From contig JAIXUD010000009.1 of assembly GCA_027483645.1 (NCBI GenBank), forward strand, positions 614,814-678,813: 64,000 nucleotides of DNA, given 5' to 3'. The translations under genes were made by a program, and so were the position numbers. This DNA comes from Sphingobacteriales bacterium. GTDB taxonomy: Bacteria > Bacteroidota > Bacteroidia > Chitinophagales > CAIOSU01. A model generated the notes under the pieces. The model worked only from the letters and a program-made list of their open reading frames with translations. It was not told where the DNA came from and ran no database searches. Position 1 is the first letter of the stretch, and each line of letters opens with the position of its first letter. Of this stretch, positions 7,332 through 16,219 are shown in pieces.

Positions 7332-8731
7332 TGGAAACTAAGATTACCAAAGACCACCTGCGGGCTTTCGAAACGTTTGCCGATGTGCCCGATGAAGACC
7401 TACAATGGCTGGTGTGCAACAGCCGCTACTACACCATTATGAAAGATGGCTACCTGTTTAAAGAGGGCGACGCTACTAATGAGATGCACATAGTGCTCTC
7501 TGGCAAGCTGCTGCTGTACTTTAACCAAAACGGCCAGCGCCGCGTGGCGGGCGAATTGGAGCCTGGTGAGGTAACAGGGGTGCTGCCCTACAGCCGCATG
7601 GTGAAGGCAGGCGGCAATGGGTTGGCGCTGGAGCATACGGATATGCTCTCGTTGCACCGCGACAGTTTCCTGGAAATGATACAGCAGCGCCACGCCCTTA
7701 CGCAAAAGCTGGTAACGCTGATGACTAGCCGGGTGCGGGATTTTACGAAAATGCAATCGCAAAACGAAAAGATGATTTCGCTGGGCAAGCTCTCGGCAGG
7801 GCTAGCACACGAGCTTAACAACCCTGCAGCGGCCGTGGTGCGCAGTGCCAGCGAGCTGAAGAAGCACTTGGGTAACGTGCCCGATAAGTTTAAGCGGGTA
7901 ATGCTGATAAAGGTAACCCCCGAGGTGGTGGACTGCGTAAATGACATACTATTTGCCAAGCTGCAAGGTAAAAATGCCCTGAAGCTGAGTATGCTGGAGC
8001 GCAGCGAGAAGGAAGACGATATGACCTATTGGATGGAGGACCACAACATTGATAACGGTGCCGACCTTGCGGAGAACTTTGCGGATTTTGGCTTTGAGCT
8101 GGAGGACTTGGATGTGCTGCTCGAACATGTGGGCGAGCAAGATATCGCCTCTGTGTTGGGCTGGATGGATAGTGTAATGGCTACCGAAAAGCTGGTGGGC
8201 GAAATTGAGGAGGCTAGTAAACGAATATCGGCGTTGGTGAATTCGGTGAAAAGCTACAGCCATATGGACCGCGCCAACGATACCGAGGCGGTGGACATAC
8301 ACGATGGCATACGCAGCACTATTACGCTGCTCAACCATAAGATTAAAAAGAACGGCGTAAAGGTGATTGAGACGTTTGATAGCTCGCTGCCGAAGGTGCC
8401 GATATTTGTGAGCGAGATGAACCAGGTATATACCAACCTGATTGACAACGCTGTAGATGCTATGGAGGGCCGCGAAGGGAATACGCTAGAGATAGCCACC
8501 AAACAGGAGCGCGAATCGGTGGTAATCAGCATTATTGATAACGGCCCCGGTATAGCAGACGACGTGGTAGACCAAATATTCGACCCATTCTTTACTACCA
8601 AAGCCGTGGGCAAAGGCAGTGGCCTGGGGTTGGAGGTGGTGCGCAACATTGTGGAGCAGCATAAAGGCACCATAACGGTTCACAGTAAGCCGGGCAGGAC
8701 GGAGTTTCGGGTGTGTTTGCCGTTGGCTTAG
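7331..8731 (+). CDS. Soluble sensor histidine kinase with N-terminal cyclic-nucleotide-binding domain
   Basis: The 466-residue protein has no membrane segment. Residues about 10-130 form a Crp-type cNMP-binding domain ([21 protein letters not shown] and following). The phospho-acceptor motif is [17 protein letters not shown] (His about 160). The C-terminal ATPase shows [10 protein letters not shown] (N box), [11 protein letters not shown] (G1), FDPFFTTK (F box) and GSGLGLEVV (G2). It should autophosphorylate in the cytoplasm in response to a ligand or redox cue read by the cNMP domain. No response regulator is adjacent. It is coupled to the small gene at 7029. The kinase call is certain and the ligand unknown. 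Confidence 0.93.
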   Translation: METKITKDHLRAFETFADVPDEDLQWLVCNSRYYTIMKDGYLFKEGDATNEMHIVLSGKLLLYFNQNGQRRVAGELEPGEVTGVLPYSRMVKAGGNGLALEHTDMLSLHRDSFLEMIQQRHALTQKLVTLMTSRVRDFTKMQSQNEKMISLGKLSAGLAHELNNPAAAVVRSASELKKHLGNVPDKFKRVMLIKVTPEVVDCVNDILFAKLQGKNALKLSMLERSEKEDDMTYWMEDHNIDNGADLAENFADFGFELEDLDVLLEHVGEQDIASVLGWMDSVMATEKLVGEIEEASKRISALVNSVKSYSHMDRANDTEAVDIHDGIRSTITLLNHKIKKNGVKVIETFDSSLPKVPIFVSEMNQVYTNLIDNAVDAMEGREGNTLEIATKQERESVVISIIDNGPGIADDVVDQIFDPFFTTKAVGKGSGLGLEVVRNIVEQHKGTITVHSKPGRTEFRVCLPLA

Positions 8732-8898
8732 ACACAAGATATAAGACACAAGACACAAGACACAAGACATAAGACTTGCTTCAATTTGCTTCCGTGTGTT
8801 TCCGTGTGCTCCGTGGTTGTAACACAAACCACGGTACTTCAAGTTTAGAGCCTATTGCAAAGAGACCCCTCCGAAAAGGTCGGGGTGACAATACCGAC
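8732..8898. repeat. Intergenic low-complexity tract with ACACAAGACACAAG-type repeats
   Basis: Four or five short ACACAAG/ATAAG units follow the kinase stop (8732-8775), then TTCCGTGTG and CCACGG fragments. The same CCACGGA...ACACGGAAA wording occurs at about 48512 and 51077. No gene is seen here. A weak hairpin (GACCCCTCCGAAAAGGTCGGGGT, 8863-8885) may end transcription. Confidence 0.6.
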
Positions 8899-10509
8899 TT
8901 AAGCAACCATCCCTTCCGCCATGCGCCGCTCTAGCGGGTGGTTTATGTTGCCGGGTTTTTCGGGTACTTGTGCCATCGCGTATTCGCTAAGGGCAGTGAT
9001 GCTTAGGCTGGGGTTTACGCCTAGGTTGCAGGGGATGATGGAGCCATCGAGGATGTACATGTTCGGGTAGCCGTGTACTTCAAAGCGCTCGTTTACCACG
9101 CCTTTATCGGTGGTTTCGCCCATGGGGCAGCCGCCTAGTATGTGGGCCGTGGTGCTCATATTGAACATTACTTCTGTTACCGCATTCATCGGCACGCCGC
9201 CCGTTTTGGCAGCATAGCGGTTCATTACCTCCTGCCCGATGGGTATGTAGGCGGGTACTTTTGCCTGCCCGCTGTTATCAATGGCCATACTCCCCCCGCC
9301 AAACCAACTGCGTTTCCATACCATTTTCATGGAGTTATCCAGCGTTTGCATTACGAGGAATATAATGGAGGTGCGGGGCAAGTTGCGGGTAAATAGGAGC
9401 TTCATCATGGCGCCAGGCTTGGTAAGGATATTGCCAATCATTTTGGCTGTGCGGATGATGGGCCGCCCCTCGCCGGTGGCTAGGGTACTGAGCCGTACCA
9501 TAGCATCGGAGCCGTCAGGGAATTTTACAATTTCCACATGCGTATGGTCGTCCGGATTGAATACCGAACTGATGGCCACGCCGTGGTTGAGGGTTTGGTT
9601 GCCGCCAACTACCCCGCACAGCGATTCGCTGTTGGTACGCAGGTTCTCGCCGAGGGTATTGCTCAGGTTGGGCAGGGTTTTGTAGTGGTACTTTTGTTTT
9701 AACAGCAAGTCCATAGTGCCCAGTACACCGCCGCTTACAACTAGTCCTTTGGCTTTATAAACCTGTACTTTCTTCCGAAACCACGAGGTACTGCTCTGGG
9801 TATGCACATGGTAGATGCCGTCGATGTGTTCAATGCGGGTTACCAGCGTTTCGGCTACTATCTCGGCGCCATATTGCTGGGCGAAGTAGAGGTAGTTTTT
9901 ATCGAGTGTATTCTTGGCACCGTGCCTGCAGCCCACCATACAGCCCGCACACTCCACACAGCCCGTGCGCTTGGGGCCCAGGCCGTTGAAGTATGGGTCG
10001 GTAGCGTTCTTGGTATCACCGAAATAAACACCCACGTCTACTGGGGTATAGCTGCTCTCGCGGCCCATTTCGGTAGCGACGTCTTTAAGCAACTTGTCTT
10101 CAGGATATTCTTTAGCTACTTTGGTGCTGCCGAGCATAAACTGCGCCTTGCGGTAGTAAGGCATCAGTGTGGTCTTCCAATCCTTGATATGCGCCCATGC
10201 GGGGTTGCCGAAGAACGCATCCGGCGGCACAAACAGGGTGTTGGCATATACTAGGCTTCCACCGCCCACTCCTACCCCACTCAGTATAAACACATCTTTA
10301 AAAAAGGTCAGTTTTTGAAAGCCGAACCACTTCAGTGCTGGCGCCCATAGGTATTTAGGGGCGTTCCAATTGGTTTTAGGGAAGTCTTTGGCGGCGTAGT
10401 GCTTGCCTTTTTCCAATACGGTTACGTTGTAGCCCTTCTCCGCCAAGCGCATGGCCGAAACGCTTCCCCCGAAACCGGAACCGATGATGATGTAGTCTTT
10501 TAGTATCAA
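8899..10509 (-). CDS. GMC-family oxidoreductase (FAD-dependent)
   Basis: The protein has about 536 residues. An N-terminal FAD Rossmann motif reads DYIIIGSGFGGSVSAMRLAEKG, followed by VLEKGKHY, GVGVGGGSLVYANTLF and a cysteine-rich CVECAGCMVGCRHGAK stretch. The C-terminus has the GMC signature around HILGGCPMG and NMYILDGSIIPCNLGVNPS. It resembles cholesterol-oxidase-like GMC enzymes, but the substrate is unknown. I chose TTG 10509 because DYIIIGSG normally lies within a few residues of the start. The in-frame extension to 10554 is made of repeats such as TATCAAG and looks non-coding. It appears to be monocistronic. Confidence 0.87.
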   Translation of the reverse strand: MILKDYIIIGSGFGGSVSAMRLAEKGYNVTVLEKGKHYAAKDFPKTNWNAPKYLWAPALKWFGFQKLTFFKDVFILSGVGVGGGSLVYANTLFVPPDAFFGNPAWAHIKDWKTTLMPYYRKAQFMLGSTKVAKEYPEDKLLKDVATEMGRESSYTPVDVGVYFGDTKNATDPYFNGLGPKRTGCVECAGCMVGCRHGAKNTLDKNYLYFAQQYGAEIVAETLVTRIEHIDGIYHVHTQSSTSWFRKKVQVYKAKGLVVSGGVLGTMDLLLKQKYHYKTLPNLSNTLGENLRTNSESLCGVVGGNQTLNHGVAISSVFNPDDHTHVEIVKFPDGSDAMVRLSTLATGEGRPIIRTAKMIGNILTKPGAMMKLLFTRNLPRTSIIFLVMQTLDNSMKMVWKRSWFGGGSMAIDNSGQAKVPAYIPIGQEVMNRYAAKTGGVPMNAVTEVMFNMSTTAHILGGCPMGETTDKGVVNERFEVHGYPNMYILDGSIIPCNLGVNPSLSITALSEYAMAQVPEKPGNINHPLERRMAEGMVA

Positions 10510-10643
10510 GGAATGCGTATAAAGTATCAAGTAGTAAGGAAAAATAATAGACAATATAGTGACTAAAAAGCAATTTTTTTAGCGCAATTGTCTGCTATCT
10601 ACTGACTTAATCAATGATTATCAATTACATTAAAGCCCCTAAG

Positions 10644-11399
10644 CTACCAACCCTTACCCTGCATTGCCCACCAAAAAGTGAAAGTGGTAATAAGCAAATA
10701 AATAATGCCAAAACTAATGGCCCATTTTACATCCTTTAATAGGTAAAACGAAACCAGTGGTATTATTTGCAATGCATGCATGCCCAAAAAATGAGCAATG
10801 CGTAAATCGCCATGCTTGCGACTCCAACCAACTATGGGCAATCCTTCGGCTCCATCGGCTGCCCCAACGGTGTGTGCCAGCCTTGCTCCCATCACCAAAC
10901 CCTCCAGGGCAAAAACCACAAATACGATGATGCCTAGGCGGATACCCCATAGATAAGCAGGCTCTAATTGTGGCAAACTTTGGGTAAAAAACAATAAACC
11001 GAAGTATGCCGTCCACAGGGCAATGGCAACGGCACAAAGTCCCATTACCCCAAACATAAACTCATGAAAATGCGTGGTTTTGTTAAAATGTGACAGTGTT
11101 CCTTTAGAGGCTTGAAAGCTAATATAAATGTCCTCAACTAATAAGAGGAAAACCAAACCCCATGAGTACCATTTTATGTTAGGCCCTTGGCCAAGGTAAT
11201 GCAGGTACCAACCCATAGTATAGGCTAATAAGCCTGATGAAATCCAAAACTTAAATGGCTTATACCAAGCACTAGCGCCTTGTAATTTTATTGGATATAG
11301 GTAAACCAGAAAAAAACAGCCCAAAGCCATTAAAAAACTGATACTGCCAAAGTAAAATAGCACTTCGTTTCGATGTCGTAAGGTTTCTAAAAACTGCAT
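10644..11399 (-). CDS. Multi-pass membrane protein of unknown function
   Basis: The 251-residue protein has about seven hydrophobic segments, for example VLFYFGSISFLMALGCFFLV, WGLVFLLLVEDIYISF and IIVFVVFALEGLVMGARLA. Conserved-looking polar residues fall at membrane edges (WYKPFKFW, HFHEFMFG, HGDLRIAHFLGMHALQ). Several histidines near the membrane could bind metal or haem, but no family was recognised. It begins one base after the SDR stop and is almost certainly in the same TetR-controlled transcript. It may act on the same lipid-like substrate, which is inference only. Confidence 0.8.
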   Translation of the reverse strand: MQFLETLRHRNEVLFYFGSISFLMALGCFFLVYLYPIKLQGASAWYKPFKFWISSGLLAYTMGWYLHYLGQGPNIKWYSWGLVFLLLVEDIYISFQASKGTLSHFNKTTHFHEFMFGVMGLCAVAIALWTAYFGLLFFTQSLPQLEPAYLWGIRLGIIVFVVFALEGLVMGARLAHTVGAADGAEGLPIVGWSRKHGDLRIAHFLGMHALQIIPLVSFYLLKDVKWAISFGIIYLLITTFTFWWAMQGKGW

Positions 11400-11400
11400 A

Positions 11401-12183
11401 TTACTTACTTGATTGGCTGGCTAAATGCTTCTTAATTTTCATCATGATAATATCAGGCGTTATTCGGGGCAGGTTCGAAATAAACCAATTATTGAAACCA
11501 ATAACTTTATTACCGCTGCCCTCTAACAAGTGCTTTATTGCTAGTTTAGCTACAAACGCTGCCGGTACCGGTTTATTTGCGCTATAAGCATTGGTGGTAA
11601 GCATAGCGGTGCTATTAAAGCCAGTATCTACCGGGCCAGGACAAATAGATGAAACTACCACTCCACTGCCATCAAGTTCGGCAGCTAAGGTTTCGCTAAA
11701 TGCCAAAACAAATGCTTTGGTTGCAGAATATACAGTGTAATACGGAAAAGGCAAAAACGAAAGCAACGATGCCACATTCATTATCTTCCCCTGCCCACGG
11801 CTTTTCATATCTCGCGCAAACAACTTGGTAAGCACCACTAGTGCCGTTATATTTAAGTTGATCATGCTTATCTCCGTATCTAAATCCGTTTCGGTAAAAG
11901 TACCATACAAACCTACACCTGCATTATTGATAAGGATATCTACTCGTAAGCCTTGTTGGGTTACCGAAGCATAAAGGGCTTTTGCCGCATCGGCACTTCC
12001 AATGTCTTGCGCAAATATGTGCACTGATATCCCGTATTGGCCAGCTAGCGCCAATTGCATTTCTATAAGTTTCTCATTGTTTCGGGCCACCAGTACCAAA
12101 TCAATGTTTCGTGCGGCCAACTGCAGGGCCATGGCGTAGCCAATACCCGATGATGCACCCGTAATTAAAGCCAATTGCTTCAT
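11401..12183 (-). CDS. Short-chain dehydrogenase/reductase (SDR)
   Basis: The protein has about 260 residues from ATG 12183; a TTG 6 bases upstream is the only alternative. A classical SDR pattern is visible: cofactor motif TGASSGIGYAMA, LINNAGVGLYG, and catalytic Ser/Tyr/Lys in NVASLLSFLPFPYYTVYSATKA, then CPGPVDTGF. The Arg after the first strands (LVLVARNNEKL) suggests NADP(H). It reduces or oxidises an unknown ketone or alcohol; DltE/YqjQ-like enzymes are the nearest type. An operator and promoter lie directly upstream (12187-12240), and the membrane protein gene follows with a 1-nt gap. Confidence 0.9.
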   Translation of the reverse strand: MKQLALITGASSGIGYAMALQLAARNIDLVLVARNNEKLIEMQLALAGQYGISVHIFAQDIGSADAAKALYASVTQQGLRVDILINNAGVGLYGTFTETDLDTEISMINLNITALVVLTKLFARDMKSRGQGKIMNVASLLSFLPFPYYTVYSATKAFVLAFSETLAAELDGSGVVVSSICPGPVDTGFNSTAMLTTNAYSANKPVPAAFVAKLAIKHLLEGSGNKVIGFNNWFISNLPRITPDIIMMKIKKHLASQSSK

Positions 12184-12186
12184 ACA

Positions 12187-12216
12187 CAAAATTAGTTTTT
12201 ATAAACAAACGTCAAA
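12187..12216 (-). promoter_or_regulatory. Promoter of the SDR/membrane-protein operon
   Basis: On the minus strand TTTG (12216-12213), 18 nt, then TAATTTTG (12194-12187) approach the Bacteroidota consensus. The -7 box ends only 3 nt before the SDR ATG, so the mRNA may be leaderless. Confidence 0.6.
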
Positions 12217-12240
12217 AAATAAACAATGTTCATTTTTTGA
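12212..12240. promoter_or_regulatory. Near-perfect 29-nt palindrome, likely TetR operator
   Basis: The site has arms TCAAAAAAT and ATTTTTTGA around AAACAATGTTC; only the centre and one symmetric pair break symmetry. It covers the -33 element of the SDR promoter and sits just after the end of the TetR gene. Size, symmetry and place fit an operator bound by the TetR protein encoded next to it. Confidence 0.75.
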
Positions 12241-12248
12241 TAAAAAAA

Positions 12249-12863
12249 TTATCCTTCCATCATCTTTACCAATTCTGCGTAGGCATTTTCCAAAATAGTA
12301 TCTGGCTGCTTTAGGTTTACTCCATTAGCACGATTGCTTAAATGCAGGGAGCACATGCCATGTACCGACCCCCAAAACATATAAGCTAAAGGTTCAGCCT
12401 TATGACCCTTAAAATATCCTGCCTCAATACAAGCCTCCACTGTTTGTAGTAACATAGCAAAAGTAGCTTTGCCCTCGTTCCAATCCTTTGCCTGCATTTC
12501 ATCCAGATAGGCAATAGGTGCAGGCAAACTAAACATCAAGGTATACATGTCAGGGTTAGCAATCGCAAAATCTATATAGGCTTTTCCTAATCCTTCAAGG
12601 CGCTTTAAAGGACTGTTTAGTAGTGGTAATTCATGCATGGTTCGGGCCAGCTCGGTAAACCCTTGGGCATGTAACGCATGAAAAATGGCATTTTTGTCTT
12701 TAAAATATAAATACACCGTGCCCACACTGTAATCAACCGCTTGGGCTATATTGCGCATAGTAGTGTGCTCAATACCCTTGTGCAAAAATAATTGACGAGC
12801 CGCTGCCAATATTTGCGATTGCAGTGCTAATTTCTCTTTTTCCCGTCGTTCGGCTACCCCCAT
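12249..12863 (-). CDS. TetR/AcrR-family transcriptional regulator
   Basis: The protein has about 204 residues from ATG 12863; the longer frame to 12899 runs into TGTACAATG repeats and is rejected. The N-terminal helix-turn-helix is ARQLFLHKGIEHTTMRNIAQAVDYSVGTVYLYFKDK (split over residues about 20-55), typical of TetR. The C-terminal ligand domain includes FAIANPDMYTLMF and MFWGSVHGMCSLHL. It lies upstream of and co-oriented with the SDR and membrane protein genes, with a palindromic operator between. It therefore probably represses that unit until a small hydrophobic ligand binds. Confidence 0.93.
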   Translation of the reverse strand: MGVAERREKEKLALQSQILAAARQLFLHKGIEHTTMRNIAQAVDYSVGTVYLYFKDKNAIFHALHAQGFTELARTMHELPLLNSPLKRLEGLGKAYIDFAIANPDMYTLMFSLPAPIAYLDEMQAKDWNEGKATFAMLLQTVEACIEAGYFKGHKAEPLAYMFWGSVHGMCSLHLSNRANGVNLKQPDTILENAYAELVKMMEG

Positions 12864-12875
12864 AATGTTTAAAAA

Positions 12876-12911
12876 TGATGTACAATGTACGATGTACAAA
12901 GTACAATGTAA
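12876..12911. repeat. TGTACAATG-type short repeats between divergent genes
   Basis: ATGTACAATGTACGATGTAC and the following AAAGTACAATGTA consist of overlapping near-palindromic GTAC units. They lie in the 134-nt gap between the divergent TetR and nitroreductase genes. They may be regulatory or simple low-complexity spread; nothing decides between these. Confidence 0.5.
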
Positions 12912-12997
12912 AATGGTATGCTGATTTCCGTATAAAAATTACTAAAAAACAACCCTACTCAACTTTTTGCCCCAAGTTAGTGTTTACGCATGTAGTT

Positions 12998-13609
12998 ATG
13001 GAAAATTCGACAATGACCGATTCACAAGAGATTAAGCTGGCGCAAACACAAAACCCAGTTTTGGATATCATCCGTAAGCGTTGGAGCGCACGATCTTTTA
13101 AGCCACAAGCCATCTCGCAGCAAGAGCTCGATACGCTTTTCGAGGCCGCCAGCTGGGCACCCAGCAGCATGAACGAGCAACCTTGGATGTACCTATATGC
13201 ACTCAACGGCTCGCCAGCTTTTGAAGCTATATCGAATACCTTGAGCCCAGGAAACCAGCCGTGGGCCAAAAATGCGGCAGTTCTTATTGCCAGCCTTGCC
13301 CGCCGCACCCATGCCAACAATGGCATGATAAATAAATATGCTTGGTACGATACGGGTTCGGCCAACCAAAACCTGCTATTGCAGGCAGCCAGCCTGGGTA
13401 TCTTGGGGCATGTAATGGGTGGTTTCCACTATGATAAGGCCACCGAAGTATTACAACTGCCGGAGGAAATTGAGCTGGTATGCTTGATTGCCTTGGGCTA
13501 TAATGATGTACCTGAAAACCTAGAAGAACCCTTCCGCACCCGTGAGATAACCCCACGTAGCCGCCGAACGCTGGATACCTTTGTCTTTCAAGATACCCTC
13601 AACCCATAA
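12998..13609 (+). CDS. Nitroreductase-family protein
   Basis: The protein has 203 residues from ATG 12998 (a second ATG is at 13013). Family features are IIRKRWSARSFKP at the N-terminus, the FMN-contacting FEAASWAPSSMNEQPW, and the C-terminal LICLIALGY-type strand (VCLIALGYNDVP). Such dimeric FMN enzymes reduce nitro compounds or quinones with NAD(P)H; the natural substrate here is unknown. The OsmC-like gene begins 2 nt after its stop, implying a joint role in redox or electrophile stress. The extra N-terminal residues in the longer frame are not credible protein. Confidence 0.92.
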   Translation: MENSTMTDSQEIKLAQTQNPVLDIIRKRWSARSFKPQAISQQELDTLFEAASWAPSSMNEQPWMYLYALNGSPAFEAISNTLSPGNQPWAKNAAVLIASLARRTHANNGMINKYAWYDTGSANQNLLLQAASLGILGHVMGGFHYDKATEVLQLPEEIELVCLIALGYNDVPENLEEPFRTREITPRSRRTLDTFVFQDTLNP

Positions 13610-13611
13610 CC

Positions 13612-14007
13612 ATGGTAGTAAAAGGGTCGCTTGGGAAAGAAGGTTACTATTTCCTGCTAGATACTGGCAAACGCACCATATTTGTGGATGAGCCAATAGA
13701 GAAAGGCGGCACTGATTTAGCGCCAAACCCATTGGAACTAATGCTCACCTCTCTGGCATCGTGCACCTGCGTTACGGTACAGATGTATGCCAAAACCAAA
13801 GGTTACCCGCTGGAGAAAATAGACGTGAAAGTAAACGGAACCATAGAAGCAGGTACTGGAAAACTGCTTGCCAACTGTGAGGTAACCCTCCACGGCCCAT
13901 TGGATGAACCCCAGCGAAAGCGGCTACTGGGTATCGCCAACCGCTGCCCGGTCCACCGCATCCTCAGCCCTCAGAATGATATTATGACGAGGTTGATGGC
14001 TTACTAA
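13612..14007 (+). CDS. OsmC/Ohr-family peroxiredoxin-like protein
   Basis: The 131-residue protein has the two cysteines of the OsmC fold in LTSLASCTCVTVQMYA (with an extra Cys two residues on) and IANRCPVHRIL. The motif GGTDLAPNPLELMLTSLASC is classic. OsmC/Ohr proteins reduce organic hydroperoxides through this Cys pair; some members in this subgroup have other thiol roles. It follows the nitroreductase by 2 nt, so the pair is one operon. Confidence 0.92.
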   Translation: MVVKGSLGKEGYYFLLDTGKRTIFVDEPIEKGGTDLAPNPLELMLTSLASCTCVTVQMYAKTKGYPLEKIDVKVNGTIEAGTGKLLANCEVTLHGPLDEPQRKRLLGIANRCPVHRILSPQNDIMTRLMAY

Positions 14008-14008
14008 T

Positions 14009-14061
14009 GTACCGAGGGCGAAAAGGCCCTCGGCTATCATTCTGATGCCCTTTCAGGGCGA
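14009..14061 (+). repeat. REP-like two-hairpin element, copy A
   Basis: Hairpin 1 (14012-14033) is CCGAGGGC-GAAAAG-GCCCTCGG and hairpin 2 (14047-14059) is GCCCTTTCAGGGC, joined by TATCATTCTGAT. It is the same architecture as the repeats around the transposase at 52525, but with different stem bases that still pair. The remaining 100 nt to the next gene hold nothing recognisable. Confidence 0.85.
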
Positions 14062-14164
14062 CCTGTATTATTGATTTCCCTATAGGGTCTTGTACCAATA
14101 GCATAGTGGTGTAGCAAAATCTGAGGCAGATTTTATAAATTTACCTTACACCTACCTTCTTCAT

Positions 14165-14587
14165 ATGAGCACCACCAAAGAATACAGCAACGGTGAGGTA
14201 ACCATTGTTTGGAAACCCGAAGTCTGCATCCACTCTGCCTTTTGCGTGGGCGGCTTGCCAGGCGTGTTTGACAACAAGGCCCGCCCTTGGATAAACGCTC
14301 AAGGTGCCACTACCGATGAAATACGCGCGCAAGTTGGTAAATGCCCATCGGGCGCACTTACTTATTACCTGAACAATGCCGAAGCCGAAGCACCTCAAAT
14401 AGAAGCCGAATCGTTGGTGGAGCTAATGCCTAATGGCCCTGTACTGGTATATGGCAACATCCGCATAAAACACAGCGATGGCCGCGAGGAGCATAAAAAC
14501 AAGGTAACTGCCCTATGCCGTTGCGGAGCCTCAGCCAACAAACCGTTTTGCGATGGCACACATCATAAGATTGGTTTCGAGGGCTAA
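14165..14587 (+). CDS. YjdI-type 4Fe-4S mono-cluster domain fused to a CDGSH iron-sulfur domain
   Basis: The 140-residue protein has two iron-sulfur parts. The first (residues about 8-70) holds CIHSAFC and, further on, GKCPSGALTYY, the divergent mono-cluster ferredoxin of the YjdI family. The second (about 95-137) has CRCGASANKPFCDGTH, a full CDGSH 2Fe-2S site with three Cys and one His. It probably transfers electrons or senses redox state in the cytosol; partners are unknown. It follows the nitroreductase-OsmC pair on the same strand after a 157-nt gap containing a repeat element. Confidence 0.9.
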   Translation: MSTTKEYSNGEVTIVWKPEVCIHSAFCVGGLPGVFDNKARPWINAQGATTDEIRAQVGKCPSGALTYYLNNAEAEAPQIEAESLVELMPNGPVLVYGNIRIKHSDGREEHKNKVTALCRCGASANKPFCDGTHHKIGFEG

Positions 14588-14627
14588 GTTTCCAAATTCT
14601 TTCCCAAGCTTTTCCCTACCTTTTTAC

Positions 14628-14635
14628 TAATTTTG
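14628..14635 (+). promoter_or_regulatory. -7 box TAATTTTG upstream of the carboxylase gene
   Basis: A perfect TAnnTTTG match lies 39 nt before the ATG at 14675. No good -33 partner was seen at N18-20. Confidence 0.45.
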
Positions 14636-14674
14636 GTTTCCGCTAAAGGCGCCTGCCCAAAAGCAGCCAATACT

Positions 14675-16219
14675 ATGAAGAACCCGATTGAACTACTGGA
14701 AAGCAAACGCCAAGAAGCCCTGTTGGGTGGCGGCCAAAAACGCATTGATGCCCAACACGCCAAAGGCCGACTTACCGCCCGCGAGCGAATCCACTTTTTG
14801 CTGGATGAGGGTAGCTTTGAAGAAATAGGCATGCTGGTAACCCACCGCAGCACCGATTTCGGGATGGATAAGCAGGTCTTTCTGGGCGATGGTGTGGTTA
14901 CTGGTTATGGCACCGTGAACGGCCGATTGATTTACGTTTTCTCACAAGATTTTACGGTGTTTGGCGGCTCGCTATCGGAAACCCATGCGGAGAAGATTGT
15001 GAAGATAATGGATATGGCCATGAAGAATGGCGCGCCCCTTATCGGCCTTAATGATAGCGGCGGTGCCCGTATACAGGAAGGTGTAGTTTCGCTGGGTGGC
15101 TATGCGGATATTTTTGTGCGCAACACCAAAGCAAGTGGCGTTATCCCACAGATAAGCGCCATCATGGGTCCATGCGCCGGTGGTGCAGTTTACTCGCCAG
15201 CCATTACCGATTTTACGCTGATGGTGGAGCACAGCAGCTACATGTTTGTAACCGGCCCGAACGTGGTTAAAACCGTTACCCATGAAGAGGTAACCAGCGA
15301 GGAACTTGGCGGTGCACAAGCGCACGCCAGTAAGAGCGGGGTTACGCACTTTAGTTGTGCCAACGAGATTGCCTGCATCAACCACATTAAGCAGTTGCTG
15401 AGCTATATGCCTCAAAACTGCGAGGATGATGCGCCTGTTTACCCTTACGAAGCCCCTGCCAACGAAACCCGCCAGCAATTGGCCGACATCATCCCCGCCA
15501 ACCCACAGCAGCCTTATGATATGCGCGAGGTAATTGAGGGCACCGTGGATGAAGGCAGTTTCTTAGAAGTTCATAAAGATTTCGCAGAGAATATACTGGT
15601 AGGTTTTGCCCGCATTGGTGGCCGCAGCATTGGCGTAGTAGCCAACCAGCCTGCCCACCTAGCTGGGGTGTTGGATATCAACTCATCGCGCAAGGGTGCT
15701 CGTTTTGTGCGCTTTTGCGATGCGTTTAATATTCCGCTACTGGTGTTGGTGGATGTACCGGGCTTTTTGCCTGGTACCGACCAAGAGTGGCATGGTATTA
15801 TTACCAACGGGGCCAAACTATTGTATGCTTTTAGCGAAGCTACCGTACCGAAGGTTACCGTTATTACCCGCAAAGCATACGGTGGTGCTTACGATGTAAT
15901 GAATAGTAAGCACATCGGTGCCGATCTTAACTATGCTTGGCCTGCTGCTGAGATTGCCGTAATGGGTGCCAAAGGCGCTGCTGAAATCATCTTCAAGGGT
16001 GAGATTGCCGCTGCCGAAAACCCAGAGGCCAAACTACAGGAAAAGGTAGAAGACTATACCGAGAAGTTTGCCAACCCATACCGCGCCGCGGCCCGTGGGT
16101 TTATTGATGAGGTTATCCGCCCTGAAGAAACCCGCGCCAAGCTCCTCCGTGCCTTCAAAATGTTGGAGAACAAGGTGGAGGTAATGCCAAAGAAAAAGCA
16201 CGGGAATATACCGTTGTAG
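14675..16219 (+). CDS. Acyl-CoA (propionyl-/methylcrotonyl-CoA) carboxylase, carboxyltransferase beta subunit
   Basis: The 514-residue protein spans both carboxyltransferase halves: [48 protein letters not shown] and [14 protein letters not shown] in the N half; [17 protein letters not shown] and [12 protein letters not shown] in the C half. It moves the carboxyl group from carboxybiotin to propionyl-CoA or a related acyl-CoA, supplying methylmalonyl-CoA. Start ATG 14675 ([11 protein letters not shown]) fits the family; the in-frame extension to 14633 does not. The biotin carboxylase and biotin carrier subunits are not in this window. Biotin synthesis genes occur further along. Confidence 0.92.
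   Translation: MKNPIELLESKRQEALLGGGQKRIDAQHAKGRLTARERIHFLLDEGSFEEIGMLVTHRSTDFGMDKQVFLGDGVVTGYGTVNGRLIYVFSQDFTVFGGSLSETHAEKIVKIMDMAMKNGAPLIGLNDSGGARIQEGVVSLGGYADIFVRNTKASGVIPQISAIMGPCAGGAVYSPAITDFTLMVEHSSYMFVTGPNVVKTVTHEEVTSEELGGAQAHASKSGVTHFSCANEIACINHIKQLLSYMPQNCEDDAPVYPYEAPANETRQQLADIIPANPQQPYDMREVIEGTVDEGSFLEVHKDFAENILVGFARIGGRSIGVVANQPAHLAGVLDINSSRKGARFVRFCDAFNIPLLVLVDVPGFLPGTDQEWHGIITNGAKLLYAFSEATVPKVTVITRKAYGGAYDVMNSKHIGADLNYAWPAAEIAVMGAKGAAEIIFKGEIAAAENPEAKLQEKVEDYTEKFANPYRAAARGFIDEVIRPEETRAKLLRAFKMLENKVEVMPKKKHGNIPL

Noticed and set aside
8732-8780. ACACAAG repeats as a possible CRISPR
   Set aside because: Units are very short, have no spacers of even length, and no cas genes are nearby.
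10510-10554. N-terminal extension of the GMC oxidoreductase
   Set aside because: The DNA is made of TATCAAG-type repeats and the encoded residues precede the normal family start.
12875-12997. Extended N-terminus of the nitroreductase
   Set aside because: It is translated from TGTACAATG repeats and lacks similarity to the family.
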